DNA of 11,628 nucleotides from an uncultured Clostridia bacterium. GTDB lineage: Bacteria > Bacillota > Clostridia > Christensenellales > Borkfalkiaceae. The notes below the pieces were generated by a model. That model saw only the letters and a program-made list of their open reading frames with translations. It made no database searches and was not told the DNA's origin. The DNA lies in contig CANREU010000033.1 of NCBI GenBank assembly GCA_947629725.1, positions 1 to 11,628 on the forward strand, read 5' to 3'. The number at the start of each line of letters is the position of its first letter. Positions within the stretch are counted from its first letter, which is position 1. Both the position numbers and the translations under genes were made by a program. Shown piece after piece: positions 1-6,582 of the stretch.

Positions 1-420
1 AGGCTCCGCCGCTTGCGGCGGTGGTGGGGATTGACAATCATCGGACCCCATCCCCATCCGTCACGGCAAGCCGTGCCACCTTCAGCGCAAGGCACGCCTG
101 CGGCTCCCTCAAGGGGTGGGCAAGGGGGAGGCTCGGCACTCCATCCCCTCATACCGAGGCTCCGCAGGAGCCGAGCGTATCTTAAGATTCACTCACTCCG
201 CCTACGGCTCCGTTCGGAATGAGGGCAGACCAACTTCGTTTCCCATACGAGCAACTTTCCTCGCACGATTTTTTGCATTGGTAGTCGGTGGCGGACCCTC
301 ACCCCTACCCCTCCCCCTGACGCAGGGGGAGGGCAAGAGTTGAAAGTATAAGGGGGAGGCAAGAGGACGGGCGCAAAAGATTTTCCGCGAAATAACGCGA
401 AACGAGATATTGTAATCGAA
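1..420. repeat. Gene-free gap made of intergenic repeat fragments
   Basis: I see no credible gene here. The stretch is a mosaic of short palindromic repeats that recur elsewhere in the window. A cacggc-aa-gccgtg hairpin lies at 62-75. A 24-base segment at 81-104 is the reverse complement, with one mismatch, of 6277-6300. A 42-base unit at 184-225 is identical to copies at 6541-6582 and 11350-11391. A block of C-rich tracts at 297-335 (cacccctacccctcccc) is the reverse complement of the G-rich tracts seen at 6779-6800 and 7001-7020. Short open frames here have no family features and follow the repeats. I found no convincing promoter for the riboswitch downstream: TATTGT at 409-414 lacks a good -35 box. 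Confidence 0.75.
184..225. repeat. 42-bp dispersed repeat, copy 1
   Basis: Identical over all 42 bases to 6541-6582 and 11350-11391. It contains an imperfect stem, ctcactccg pairing with cggaatgag (8 of 9), so it resembles a REP-type palindromic element. It lies in non-coding DNA upstream of the riboswitch. Confidence 0.85.
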
Positions 421-535
421 TATTCTTTGGGGCGGAGTGCAAGTCTCCACCGGCAGTAGAGTCTGCGAATCCCGCAAGGGACCGAACGGGTGCGATTCCC
501 GTACCGACGGTATAGTCCGGATGAGAAAAGAAAGG
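421..535 (+). promoter_or_regulatory. FMN riboswitch (RFN element)
   Basis: Flavin mononucleotide-sensing aptamer in the leader of ribU. The P1 stem is formed by ttcttt (423-428) and aaagaa (527-532). Between them are the hallmark RFN segments: ggggcgg-agtgc-aagtctcc followed by accggcagta (429-460), a cccgcaaggg hairpin near 474-481, gggtgcgattcccgtaccgacggt (488-511, written here as consecutive family motifs) and agtccggatgag (514-525). The terminator that follows directly at 541-573 indicates control by transcription termination: FMN binding should favour the terminator and switch off the riboflavin transporter when flavin is plentiful. The adjacent gene encoding a RibU-type protein fits this role. 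I recognise the family from its conserved core; no covariance search was run. Confidence 0.95.
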
Positions 536-540
536 TTTTT

Positions 541-573
541 CCACCCCATTCCCGCAAAATGGGGTGGTTTTTT
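541..573 (+). terminator. Rho-independent terminator, riboswitch expression platform
   Basis: A perfect 10-bp stem, ccaccccatt (541-550) and aatggggtgg (558-567), with a 7-base loop, is followed by six T (568-573). It sits between the FMN aptamer and the ribU ribosome binding site, so it is the off-state structure of the riboswitch. Confidence 0.93.
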
Positions 574-616
574 CAAAGAATATCCGAAATAAAAAATTTT
601 TATTCGAGGTGTTCTT

Positions 617-1363
617 ATGAAACGTGTTCCCTTCTTCAACACGACGCGCGTCGTCATGATCGCCCTCTTCGGGGCGCTCGCGGGGGTCCTGCACGCCTTC
701 GGCAAGTTCCCGATAGCCGTCGCCTTCCCCTCCTTTTTAGAGCTCGACTTCTCGGACATCCCGCTCTTCATCGGAACGTTCGCATTGGGGCCCGTATCGG
801 GGTGTCTCATCGTCGTCGTAAAAATTCTCGTAAAACTCGTGTGCGTGGGCACGAACACAATGTGCGTGGGGGACCTTGCGAATCTTCTCATCGGCTTCGG
901 GTTCGTGATCCCCGCGGGCATCCTCTACAAGCGCTTCCGCACCCTCAAGGGGGCCTTTTTATCCCTCGCGGTGGGGACGGTCTCCTCCATAGCGGTCGCG
1001 ATTCTCGCAAATTGGCTCATCCTCATCCCCTTCTTCGTGCAGCTCTACGGCGGGTGGGACAGCGTCGTTCCCACGCTCGCCTATCTCTTCCCCTCGATCA
1101 CGAAGGAGACCTTCTTCAACTACTACCTTTGGATCTCCGTCCTTCCCTTCAACCTGCTCCGCTGTCTCATCGCGAGCATCGTCACCCTCCTCATTTACAA
1201 GCATATCTCGCGCGCCATCGACCGCGTGACCGACAAGCTCTCCCCGCAGGAGGACGGGAAGGCGAAGATCTGCGCGCGGGACATTGCCGTCGCCGCCGTG
1301 TGCGCCGTCCTCGTCCTCCTTTTGCTCCTCTTCGCCCTCCTGCGCTGTTTTCTTTGGAGTTGA
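617..1363 (+). CDS. ribU: Riboflavin ECF transporter substrate-binding protein RibU
   Basis: Membrane S component that binds riboflavin and associates with a shared ECF energizing module (EcfA, EcfA', EcfT, not in this window) to import the vitamin. The 248-residue product is very hydrophobic. It has the RibU-type LELDFSDIPLFIG segment (residues 41-53) after the first helix and GTNTMCVGDLANLL (78-91) before another helix. The ATG at 617 is preceded by gaggt (606-610). Typical RibU proteins are about 190-210 residues with six helices; this one carries a polar linker (about 200-220) and a seventh hydrophobic segment at 222-245, ending FLWS. It lies directly behind an FMN riboswitch, which supports the substrate assignment. 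The next gene has its own promoter, so ribU is probably monocistronic or only partly read through. No terminator is visible after it. Confidence 0.95.
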   Translation: MKRVPFFNTTRVVMIALFGALAGVLHAFGKFPIAVAFPSFLELDFSDIPLFIGTFALGPVSGCLIVVVKILVKLVCVGTNTMCVGDLANLLIGFGFVIPAGILYKRFRTLKGAFLSLAVGTVSSIAVAILANWLILIPFFVQLYGGWDSVVPTLAYLFPSITKETFFNYYLWISVLPFNLLRCLIASIVTLLIYKHISRAIDRVTDKLSPQEDGKAKICARDIAVAAVCAVLVLLLLLFALLRCFLWS

Positions 1364-1377
1364 CGCGGAAAAATTCC

Positions 1378-1406
1378 TTGCAAAATGCTGCCGTATGCGG
1401 TATAAT
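1378..1406 (+). promoter_or_regulatory. Strong sigma-A type promoter for the tsaE operon
   Basis: TTGCAA (1378-1383), a 17-base spacer and a perfect TATAAT (1401-1406). Transcription is expected to start near 1413, only about two bases before the tsaE ATG at 1415, so the mRNA would be leaderless. The in-frame TAA at 1403-1405 rules out a start further upstream, and no ribosome binding site is present. Confidence 0.82.
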
Positions 1407-1421
1407 ATCCGCGTATGGCAG
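1388..1421. promoter_or_regulatory. Imperfect dyad around the -10 box (candidate operator)
   Basis: Left arm 1388-1400 (ctgccgtatgcgg) and right arm 1409-1421 (ccgcgtatggcag) match as an inverted repeat at 11 of 13 positions, around the 8-base centre tataatat. The left arm sits in the promoter spacer and the right arm covers the start codon. Because only the right arm would be transcribed, an RNA hairpin is unlikely; a DNA-level repressor site is the simplest reading. No regulator gene nearby suggests what binds it, and chance similarity is possible. Confidence 0.45.
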
Positions 1422-1813
1422 TTTTTCTTTCCCGCTCCGAGGAGGAGACCCTCCGCTGGGCGGAACAGTACGCAAAGACCCTCCGCGCGGGGGACGTCGT
1501 CCTCCTCGAGGGGGAGATGGGGGCGGGCAAGACCGTGCTCGCCAAAGGGCTGTGCCGCGGGCTCGGGATAACTTGCGAGGTGACGAGCCCCACCTATGCC
1601 TATATCAACGACTACGGCGGGGTGTATCACTTCGATTGCTACCGCCTCCCGAGCGAGGAATACGCCGAGCGGCTCGGCTTTGCGGAGTATTTTTCGGCGG
1701 GCGGGGTGTGCCTCGTCGAGTGGGGGGAGAGGATCGCAAACCTCCTTCCCGCAGACGCAAAGAGGATCGTCCTCAAAAAGCGCGGCGAAAGAGAGAGGGA
1801 GATCGGATTTTGA
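1415..1813 (+). CDS. tsaE: tRNA t6A37 biosynthesis ATPase TsaE
   Basis: P-loop ATPase that works with TsaB and TsaD in transferring the threonylcarbamoyl group to A37 of ANN-decoding tRNAs in the cytoplasm. The 132-residue protein has Walker A GEMGAGKT at 33-40, the switch SPTYAY at 58-63, the family signature HFDCYRL at 72-78 and VEWGERI at 101-107. These are all standard for TsaE, and length is near the usual 135-155. The start at 1415 is the first codon after an in-frame stop; the next methionine lies inside Walker A, so no shorter form can work. There is no Shine-Dalgarno site because promoter elements occupy that space. The stop overlaps the tsaB start in TTGA (1810-1813). Confidence 0.96.
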   Translation: MAVFLSRSEEETLRWAEQYAKTLRAGDVVLLEGEMGAGKTVLAKGLCRGLGITCEVTSPTYAYINDYGGVYHFDCYRLPSEEYAERLGFAEYFSAGGVCLVEWGERIANLLPADAKRIVLKKRGEREREIGF

Positions 1814-2382
1814 AATTCTTGGGGATCGATACGAGCGGCGCGCGGCTCACGGTGATCGCGCGAAACGGAAAAACCGCCGTCCTGCGCTCCAAAGAGTGCG
1901 CAATGCGGCACTCCGTCCTCCTCATGGAGGAGATCGAAGGGGCGTTGAGGGAGGCGGGCCTCTCCCTTTCGGAGTGCGATTTTCTCGCCTGCGCGGTGGG
2001 CCCGGGGTCGTTTACGGGGGTACGGATCGGCATCTCGACGGTGAAGGGGCTCTGCCTTGCGGCGGAGAAGCCCGCCCTCGCCGTCACCTCTTTCGAGTGC
2101 CTCGCATACGCTGACACAAGGGGGAAGAGGCTCGCGCTCATCGACGCGGGCAAGGGCTGTTTTTATGCGCAGCCCTTTGAGGACGACCTTCCCCTTGCGC
2201 CCGCCTTCCTCTCGGGGGAGGGGGTCGCGGAGCTTGAAAGGGCGGGGTACCGCGCCATCGGAAACGCCGATCCCGCGGAGGGATTCCTTCGCGCGGCGGA
2301 GGCGCTCGCGGGGCGTGCTGCGCCCGCAGGAGAGCTCACGGCGCTCTACCTGAGAAAGAGCGCCGCGGAGGAAGGAAGATGA
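1810..2382 (+). CDS. tsaB: tRNA t6A37 biosynthesis scaffold TsaB
   Basis: ASKHA-fold partner that dimerises with TsaD and bridges it to TsaE in the t6A complex. The 190-residue product begins MKFLGIDTSG, has RHSVLL at 33-38, the diagnostic GPGSFTGVRIG at 64-74 and ends with a LTALYLRKSA segment (167-176) typical of TsaB. I chose TTG at 1810: it yields the canonical N-terminus, has agggag at 1797-1802 seven bases upstream, and overlaps the tsaE stop by four bases. The reading frame stays open far upstream through tsaE and ribU, but those residues have no TsaB character. Its stop overlaps the rimI start in ATGA (2379-2382). TsaB is inactive without TsaD, whose gene is not in this window. Confidence 0.95.
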   Translation: MKFLGIDTSGARLTVIARNGKTAVLRSKECAMRHSVLLMEEIEGALREAGLSLSECDFLACAVGPGSFTGVRIGISTVKGLCLAAEKPALAVTSFECLAYADTRGKRLALIDAGKGCFYAQPFEDDLPLAPAFLSGEGVAELERAGYRAIGNADPAEGFLRAAEALAGRAAPAGELTALYLRKSAAEEGR

Positions 2383-2810
2383 ACGGAAGAAGGTGGACGA
2401 TGAACGACCTCGACGCGATCGAGGAGATCGAGAAAGAGAGCTTTCCCGATCCGTGGACCCGCCGCATGCTCGCGGAGAGCCTGCTCTCCGACCGCTTTTT
2501 CGGGGTGCTCCTCGAGGAGAACGGCGTGCCCGTCGCCTATGGGGGGATCTCCTTTGCCGCCGACGAGGCGGAGATCGAACTCGTCGCGGTGAGCGAGATG
2601 TACCGCCGCTGCGGACGGGGGAGGAAGGTCGTTGAGGACCTCCTCGAATGCGCCCGCAGGAAGGGCGTGAAGAAGGTCTTTCTGGAGGTACGCGTCTCCA
2701 ATGCGGAGGCGCAGATGCTCTATCTCAAATGCGGGTTCCGCGGGCTGTATGCCCGTACCCGCTACTATCCCGACGGCGAGGACGCCGTCGTGATGACGAG
2801 GGAACTTTGA
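2379..2810 (+). CDS. rimI: Ribosomal protein bS18 N-alanine acetyltransferase RimI
   Basis: GNAT acetyltransferase, acetyl-CoA dependent, expected to acetylate the N-terminal alanine of ribosomal protein S18; in Firmicutes it habitually lies in the tsa operon. The 143-residue protein shows an FPDPW segment at 22-26, the acetyl-CoA pyrophosphate loop RRCGRG at 76-81 (R/Q-x-x-G-x-G), LEVRVSNAEAQMLY at 102-115 with KCGF following, R-x-RYY at 126-130 and EDAVVM at 134-139, the usual RimI C-terminal signature. The ATG at 2379 overlaps the tsaB stop; a second ATG at 2400 would remove the first beta strand. Its stop overlaps the next gene's TTG start. Substrate is inferred from family; some RimI homologues have other targets. 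Confidence 0.93.
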   Translation: MNGRRWTMNDLDAIEEIEKESFPDPWTRRMLAESLLSDRFFGVLLEENGVPVAYGGISFAADEAEIELVAVSEMYRRCGRGRKVVEDLLECARRKGVKKVFLEVRVSNAEAQMLYLKCGFRGLYARTRYYPDGEDAVVMTREL

Positions 2811-3505
2811 GTTATTCCTATGTGTCCGCGGGGGAGGGGCAGCCCCTTCTCCTGCTCCACGGGTACCTCTCCTCGAAGGAGAGCTTCTACCCGCAGATCG
2901 AATATTTCTCCCGCTTCTTTCGGGTGCTCGCGCCCGATTTCCCCGGGATGGGGAGGGCGGAAGAGCTTCCCGCGGCGTGGTCGGTAGGGGACTATGCCGA
3001 CTGGACGGAGGGCTTTTTGCGGGACATGGGTGCGGAAAACCCTCTCCTCATCGCCCATTCCTTCGGCGGAAGGGTGGGGGTGAAACTGCTCGCGCGGGGG
3101 GAAGTCTGCCGCGCCGTGCTCGTGGGCTGTGCGGGGATCGTCCCCCGCCGCACCCTCTCCTACAAGTTCCGCGTCGCAAGCTACCGTCTTGCAAAAAAGG
3201 TGTTTCCCCGCTGGGCGGAGAAGAAGTTCGGGAGTGCGGAATACCGCTCCCTTCCGCCCGTCATGCGGGAGAGCTATAAAAAGATCGTGAATGAGGACCT
3301 TCGCGAAGAGGCGGCGGCCGTTTCCCGCCCCGTGCTCTTCGTGTGCGGGGAGAGGGACGGGGAGACCCCTCCTTCCTCCGCGAGGGAATACCATGCCCGC
3401 GTGCGCGGGAGCAAGCTGCTGATCCTCGGAGGGTGCGGGCACTTCGCCCATCTCGACGACCCGCTCTCCTTCAATTTGGCGGCAGAGGAGTTTTTCACAT
3501 GCTGA
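2807..3505 (+). CDS. Alpha/beta-fold hydrolase, substrate unknown
   Basis: Cytoplasmic serine hydrolase of the alpha/beta fold, 232 residues. The oxyanion segment LLLLHGY lies at 14-20, DFPGMG at 44-49, the nucleophile elbow AHSFGG at 83-88 with Ser85 (alanine at the first position instead of the more common glycine), the acid probably Asp184 in GERDGETPP, and the histidine His212 in GCGHFAHLD. All triad members are present, so it should be active. The best start is TTG at 2807, which repeats the TTGA stop-start overlap used by tsaB and has gaggga just upstream (2798-2803, short spacing); GTG at 2822 is the alternative but lacks a ribosome binding site. It overlaps the MurF-like gene by seven bases, so it is co-translated with cell-wall functions. 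MenH-like or proline iminopeptidase-like annotation would be a guess. Confidence 0.88.
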   Translation: MSYSYVSAGEGQPLLLLHGYLSSKESFYPQIEYFSRFFRVLAPDFPGMGRAEELPAAWSVGDYADWTEGFLRDMGAENPLLIAHSFGGRVGVKLLARGEVCRAVLVGCAGIVPRRTLSYKFRVASYRLAKKVFPRWAEKKFGSAEYRSLPPVMRESYKKIVNEDLREEAAAVSRPVLFVCGERDGETPPSSAREYHARVRGSKLLILGGCGHFAHLDDPLSFNLAAEEFFTC

Positions 3506-5088
3506 CGACAGAACAATTTCTTTTCATCGCCTTCGGCGCGGCGCTCGTCTCCGCCTTCTATGCGGCGTTCGACTGCCGTTCTCTCTTCGCGCTCTTCCAG
3601 CAGGAGGGGTATGCGGGGGGCGCTTTCCTGAAGGGGTACTGCCGCAAGCGGGGGATCCAGCGCAGGCGGTATTTCCTCCTCGCGCTGTGCGCCTTCCTCC
3701 TCTGCGCCCTTGCGGACGTGTGCTTCTCCTTCCTCGACCCCGTCTACACGGGTGCGATCGCGGCGCTCGCATTCCTTCTCGTCGTCTTCCTCTTTGCCTA
3801 CGCCTCGCCCTTCTCGCCGAAGATCCCCGCCCGCGCCACTCCCCGCCTCGTGCGGCTCGCCGTTTGCTTCTTCGTGCTCCTCTTCGGGGTCTCCTTCGGC
3901 GCGCTCGTGGGGCTCGAATACGCCGCGCAGGCGATCGGAAATCCCATTGTTTACAGCTTGCGCTTCCTCCCGCTCACCCTCCTGCCCCTCGTCTTCCCCT
4001 TCGTTTTGTGCCTTGCGAACCTCCTGATGCTCGTCTACGAGAAGCCGAGGTCCGCACACTTCGTGAAGAAGGCAAAGAAGAAACTTATGGAGAGCGGCTG
4101 CGTGAAGGTGGGGATCACGGGCTCCTTCGGCAAGACGAGCGTCAAGAACTTCGCCCGCCAATTTCTGGAGAAGAAATACCGCGTGGCGATGACCCCCGCC
4201 TCCTACAACACTCCTTTGGGGATCGCGCGGTTCGTGAATGAAAAAGGGCTCGATTGCGACGTCTTCCTCGCGGAAATGGGCGCGCGGCACGCGGGGGACA
4301 TTGCGGAACTCTGCGACATGGTGCAGCCCGGATACGGCGTGGTGACGGGGGTGTGCGCCCAGCATCTCGAGACCTTCGGCTCTCTCGAAAAGATCCGCGC
4401 GGAGAAGGGAACGCTCGCAAGGCGGGTAAAGACCTGTATCCTCGGCGCGACCTGTGCGGAGATGAAGGGGGAGGGGAGCCTCCTTGAGGGGGAGGACTTT
4501 GCCGCGGAGGACGTCGTCCTCTCGGCGGAGGGCGTTTCGTTCACCCTTCGGATCGGGGACGAGCGGGCTGCGGTCCGCACCCCCCTCCTCGGAAGAAGCG
4601 CCGCGGAGGACATCGCGCTCGCGGCCGCCCTCGCCCATGCGCTCGGCGTGGGGTTTGAGGAGATCGCGGCGGCAGTCCCCGCCCTCGAAGGGGTGCGCCA
4701 CCGCCTCGAAAAGACGGAGGCAAACGGCGTCGTCATCCTCGACGATTCCTACAACTCCAACCCCGAGGGGGCAAAGAACGCCGTGGAAGCGCTTCTTATG
4801 TTCGGCGGGCGGAAGTTTGCCGTGACGCCCGGCCTTGTGGAGCTCGGCGAATTTGAGGAGAAGGCGAATTTCAACCTCGGCTCCGCCCTTGCGGGGCTCG
4901 ACCGCGTCATCCTCGTGGGGGAGACCCTCGTCCTTCCCGTGCGGCAGGGGTACCTCGCCGCGGGCGGGGAGGAGGGGAAAATTTCCGTCGTCTCCGACCT
5001 CGGGAAGGCGAAGAAGCTCCTCTCGGAGGAGCTTGCCGCGGGGGACGCCGTGCTCTTTTTGAACGACTTGCCCGACAAGTACCTGTAA
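3499..5088 (+). CDS. Membrane-anchored MurF-like Mur ligase
   Basis: ATP-dependent amide ligase of the Mur family, closest by motif to MurF, which joins D-Ala-D-Ala to the UDP-MurNAc-tripeptide. In 529 residues, about five hydrophobic helices come first (roughly 7-25, 57-79, 84-102, 116-140, 154-180). The ligase part follows: P-loop GITGSFGKTS at 205-214, AEMGARHAGDI at 258-268, ETFGSLEKIRAEKG at 291-304, VRHRLE at 399-404, ILDDSYNSNP at 413-422 and TPGLVELG at 443-450; the last three blocks are MurF-like. Only about 25 residues separate the last helix from the P-loop, so the usual soluble UDP-binding N-domain is absent. The ATG at 3499 has gaggag at 3485-3490. It overlaps the hydrolase and precedes a Ddl gene, which supports a role in D-Ala-D-Ala addition. 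Its acceptor may be a membrane-bound or unusual precursor; MurF itself may be encoded elsewhere. Confidence 0.85.
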   Translation: MLTTEQFLFIAFGAALVSAFYAAFDCRSLFALFQQEGYAGGAFLKGYCRKRGIQRRRYFLLALCAFLLCALADVCFSFLDPVYTGAIAALAFLLVVFLFAYASPFSPKIPARATPRLVRLAVCFFVLLFGVSFGALVGLEYAAQAIGNPIVYSLRFLPLTLLPLVFPFVLCLANLLMLVYEKPRSAHFVKKAKKKLMESGCVKVGITGSFGKTSVKNFARQFLEKKYRVAMTPASYNTPLGIARFVNEKGLDCDVFLAEMGARHAGDIAELCDMVQPGYGVVTGVCAQHLETFGSLEKIRAEKGTLARRVKTCILGATCAEMKGEGSLLEGEDFAAEDVVLSAEGVSFTLRIGDERAAVRTPLLGRSAAEDIALAAALAHALGVGFEEIAAAVPALEGVRHRLEKTEANGVVILDDSYNSNPEGAKNAVEALLMFGGRKFAVTPGLVELGEFEEKANFNLGSALAGLDRVILVGETLVLPVRQGYLAAGGEEGKISVVSDLGKAKKLLSEELAAGDAVLFLNDLPDKYL

Positions 5089-5133
5089 AAAAACAAAACA
5101 CACCCGAAACACCAAAGCGGACAAAATCTTCGC

Positions 5134-5139
5134 GGAGGT
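5134..5139 (+). promoter_or_regulatory. Ribosome binding site deciding the ddl start
   Basis: GGAGGT lies seven bases before the ATG at 5147. An in-frame GTG at 5138 would extend the protein by three residues but falls inside this site, so the ATG is preferred. Confidence 0.85.
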
Positions 5140-5146
5140 GTTTTTT

Positions 5147-6217
5147 ATGACTTCAAAGGGAACGGTCGCCGTCTTTTTCGGCGGAAATTCCAACGAGCGG
5201 GAGATCTCCGTCATCACGGGCGTGTATTGCTGCAACCTCCTGCGCGGGGCGGGGTATCCCATCGTGCCCGTCTTTCTCCCCGAGACAGGCGGCATGGCGA
5301 CGGGGGAGATACGGAAAGTTGCCGACGCCGAAAAAAAGCTCCGCCCCGTGCGGCTCGAGGGGAAGAGGCTCGTCTCTTTGAAGGGACGGCGCGCCTTCCC
5401 CTTCGACGTCGCCCTCAACTGCTGCCACGGCGGGGCGGGGGAGGACGGCACGCTCGCCGCTCTTCTTTCGTGGAACAACGTCAAGAGCGCCTCCCCGGGG
5501 CTCCTCCCTTCGGCGGTATTCATGGATAAATGGGCCTCGAAACTCATCGCAAAGGGACTGGGGATCCCCACCGTCCGCGGCATAAAAGTGCGGGATGGGG
5601 TGGAATTTTGCGGGGAAGAGGTGCATTTTCCCGCCATCGTGAAGCCCTCCCGCCTCGGCTCGAGCATCGGCGTGAAGATCGCGCGGAACGAAGAGGAACT
5701 CCAAAAGGCGCTCGCCCTCGCCTTCCGCCTCGACAGTTCCGCCGTCGTCGAGGACTACCTCCCCGAGAAGAGGGACCTAAACTGCGCCGCCGTCCGTAAA
5801 ATGGGCGAAGTCGTGCTCTCGCCCGTCGAGGAGGTGTTTTCGGAGGGGGACATCCTCTCCTTTTCGGAGAAGTACGAAAAGAGCTCCCGCCGCTCCGAGC
5901 TTCCCGCAAAGATCGGCGACGAGGCGGCGGAAAAGGTGCGGGCGTACACCCGTACCCTCTATGAGGCGCTCGACTGCCGCGGCGCGGTGCGGGCGGACTT
6001 TCTCCTTGCGGACGGCGAAATTTTCTTCAACGAGATGAACGCCGTGCCGGGGAGCCTCGCCTCGTACCTCTTCGGCGACACCCTCACCGAGGCGAAGCGC
6101 TTTCTTTCCGCCCTCGTCGAGGAGGGGATGCGGGAGGAAAAAGCGAGGGAGACGGTGACGACGGGCATTCTCCGCCGCGGCCCCCTCGCGGGGAACAAAT
6201 CCAAGCGCCGCTTTTAG
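5147..6217 (+). CDS. ddl: D-alanine--D-alanine ligase family protein
   Basis: ATP-grasp enzyme that condenses two D-alanines into the dipeptide used for peptidoglycan precursors; cytoplasmic, 356 residues. The N-lobe has FFGGNSNEREIS at 10-21 with the catalytic-type glutamate Glu17, then NCCHGGAGEDG (91-101), MDK at 126-128, KPSRLGSSIGV at 166-176 with the nucleotide-loop serine, and the metal/substrate motif NEMNAVPGSL at 295-304. Most Ddl enzymes have N-E-x-N-T-x-P-G there, so the alanine and serine are slight departures. The omega-loop region around EKYEKSS (241-247) is hard to align and could alter the second-substrate choice. It follows the MurF-like gene by 58 bases, with no clear promoter in the gap, so it is probably in the same operon. 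D-Ala-D-Ala specificity is inferred, and a D-Ala-D-X ligase cannot be excluded. Confidence 0.9.
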   Translation: MTSKGTVAVFFGGNSNEREISVITGVYCCNLLRGAGYPIVPVFLPETGGMATGEIRKVADAEKKLRPVRLEGKRLVSLKGRRAFPFDVALNCCHGGAGEDGTLAALLSWNNVKSASPGLLPSAVFMDKWASKLIAKGLGIPTVRGIKVRDGVEFCGEEVHFPAIVKPSRLGSSIGVKIARNEEELQKALALAFRLDSSAVVEDYLPEKRDLNCAAVRKMGEVVLSPVEEVFSEGDILSFSEKYEKSSRRSELPAKIGDEAAEKVRAYTRTLYEALDCRGAVRADFLLADGEIFFNEMNAVPGSLASYLFGDTLTEAKRFLSALVEEGMREEKARETVTTGILRRGPLAGNKSKRRF

Positions 6218-6383
6218 CTCTGCCCCCATCTTTTGCCCTCGTCCCGACGCACCAATCTTGCTTCCCCCTTTGGGGCGCCGCAGGCGTGCCTTGTGCTGAA
6301 GTACTCCGCCCCACCATTCTTGCTTCCCCCTTTTGGGGGAAGTACCCCGAAGGGGGGATAGGGGTTTGCAGTTCCGCCCGAAC

Positions 6384-6455
6384 CCCCTCCGTCACTTCGT
6401 GACAGCTCCCCCAAGAGGTGGAGCCGAGGAAAGCCCCCTCCGTGGGAGGGGGCAG
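6384..6455. repeat. gtcac-hairpin repeat module, copy in the convergent gap
   Basis: Begins with ccccctcc and a small hairpin (gtcac 6391-6395, gtgac 6399-6403), then agctccccc, a short variable part, gaaagccccctccgtggg and a G-run. The same order is found at 11501-11583, with a longer hairpin loop, and a fragment of it at 55-77. Confidence 0.7.
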
Positions 6456-6540
6456 GGGTGGGGGTCCGTATTCTTGCCTCCCCCCTTATACTTGAGGGGG
6501 GAGGGCAGGGTGAGGGGTGTGTTCGTTTTTCCGAAAGGGC

Positions 6541-6582
6541 AAGATTCACTCACTCCGCCTACGGCTCCGTTCGGAATGAGGG
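6541..6582. repeat. 42-bp dispersed repeat, copy 2
   Basis: Identical to 184-225 and 11350-11391. Copies 2 and 3 are also similar on both flanks: ccgaaag lies just left of each and ggaac/ggaaac with a C-rich run lies to the right, so the true unit is probably longer than 42 bases. Confidence 0.85.

Noticed and set aside
386..416. Promoter for the FMN riboswitch
   Set aside because: TATTGT or TGTAAT could act as -10 boxes, but no acceptable -35 box lies 16-18 bases upstream, so I did not call it.
490..1809. Long in-frame upstream extension of tsaB through ribU and tsaE
   Set aside because: It crosses the riboswitch terminator and two recognised genes; only the part from 1810 has TsaB character.
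2400..2810. Shorter rimI from ATG 2400
   Set aside because: It would delete the first beta strand of the GNAT fold and lose the stop-start overlap with tsaB.
3274..5667. 797-residue minus-strand open frame over the Mur ligase and ddl
   Set aside because: Shadow of GC-rich coding DNA; the product is charge-rich without family motifs, while both plus-strand genes have full motif sets.
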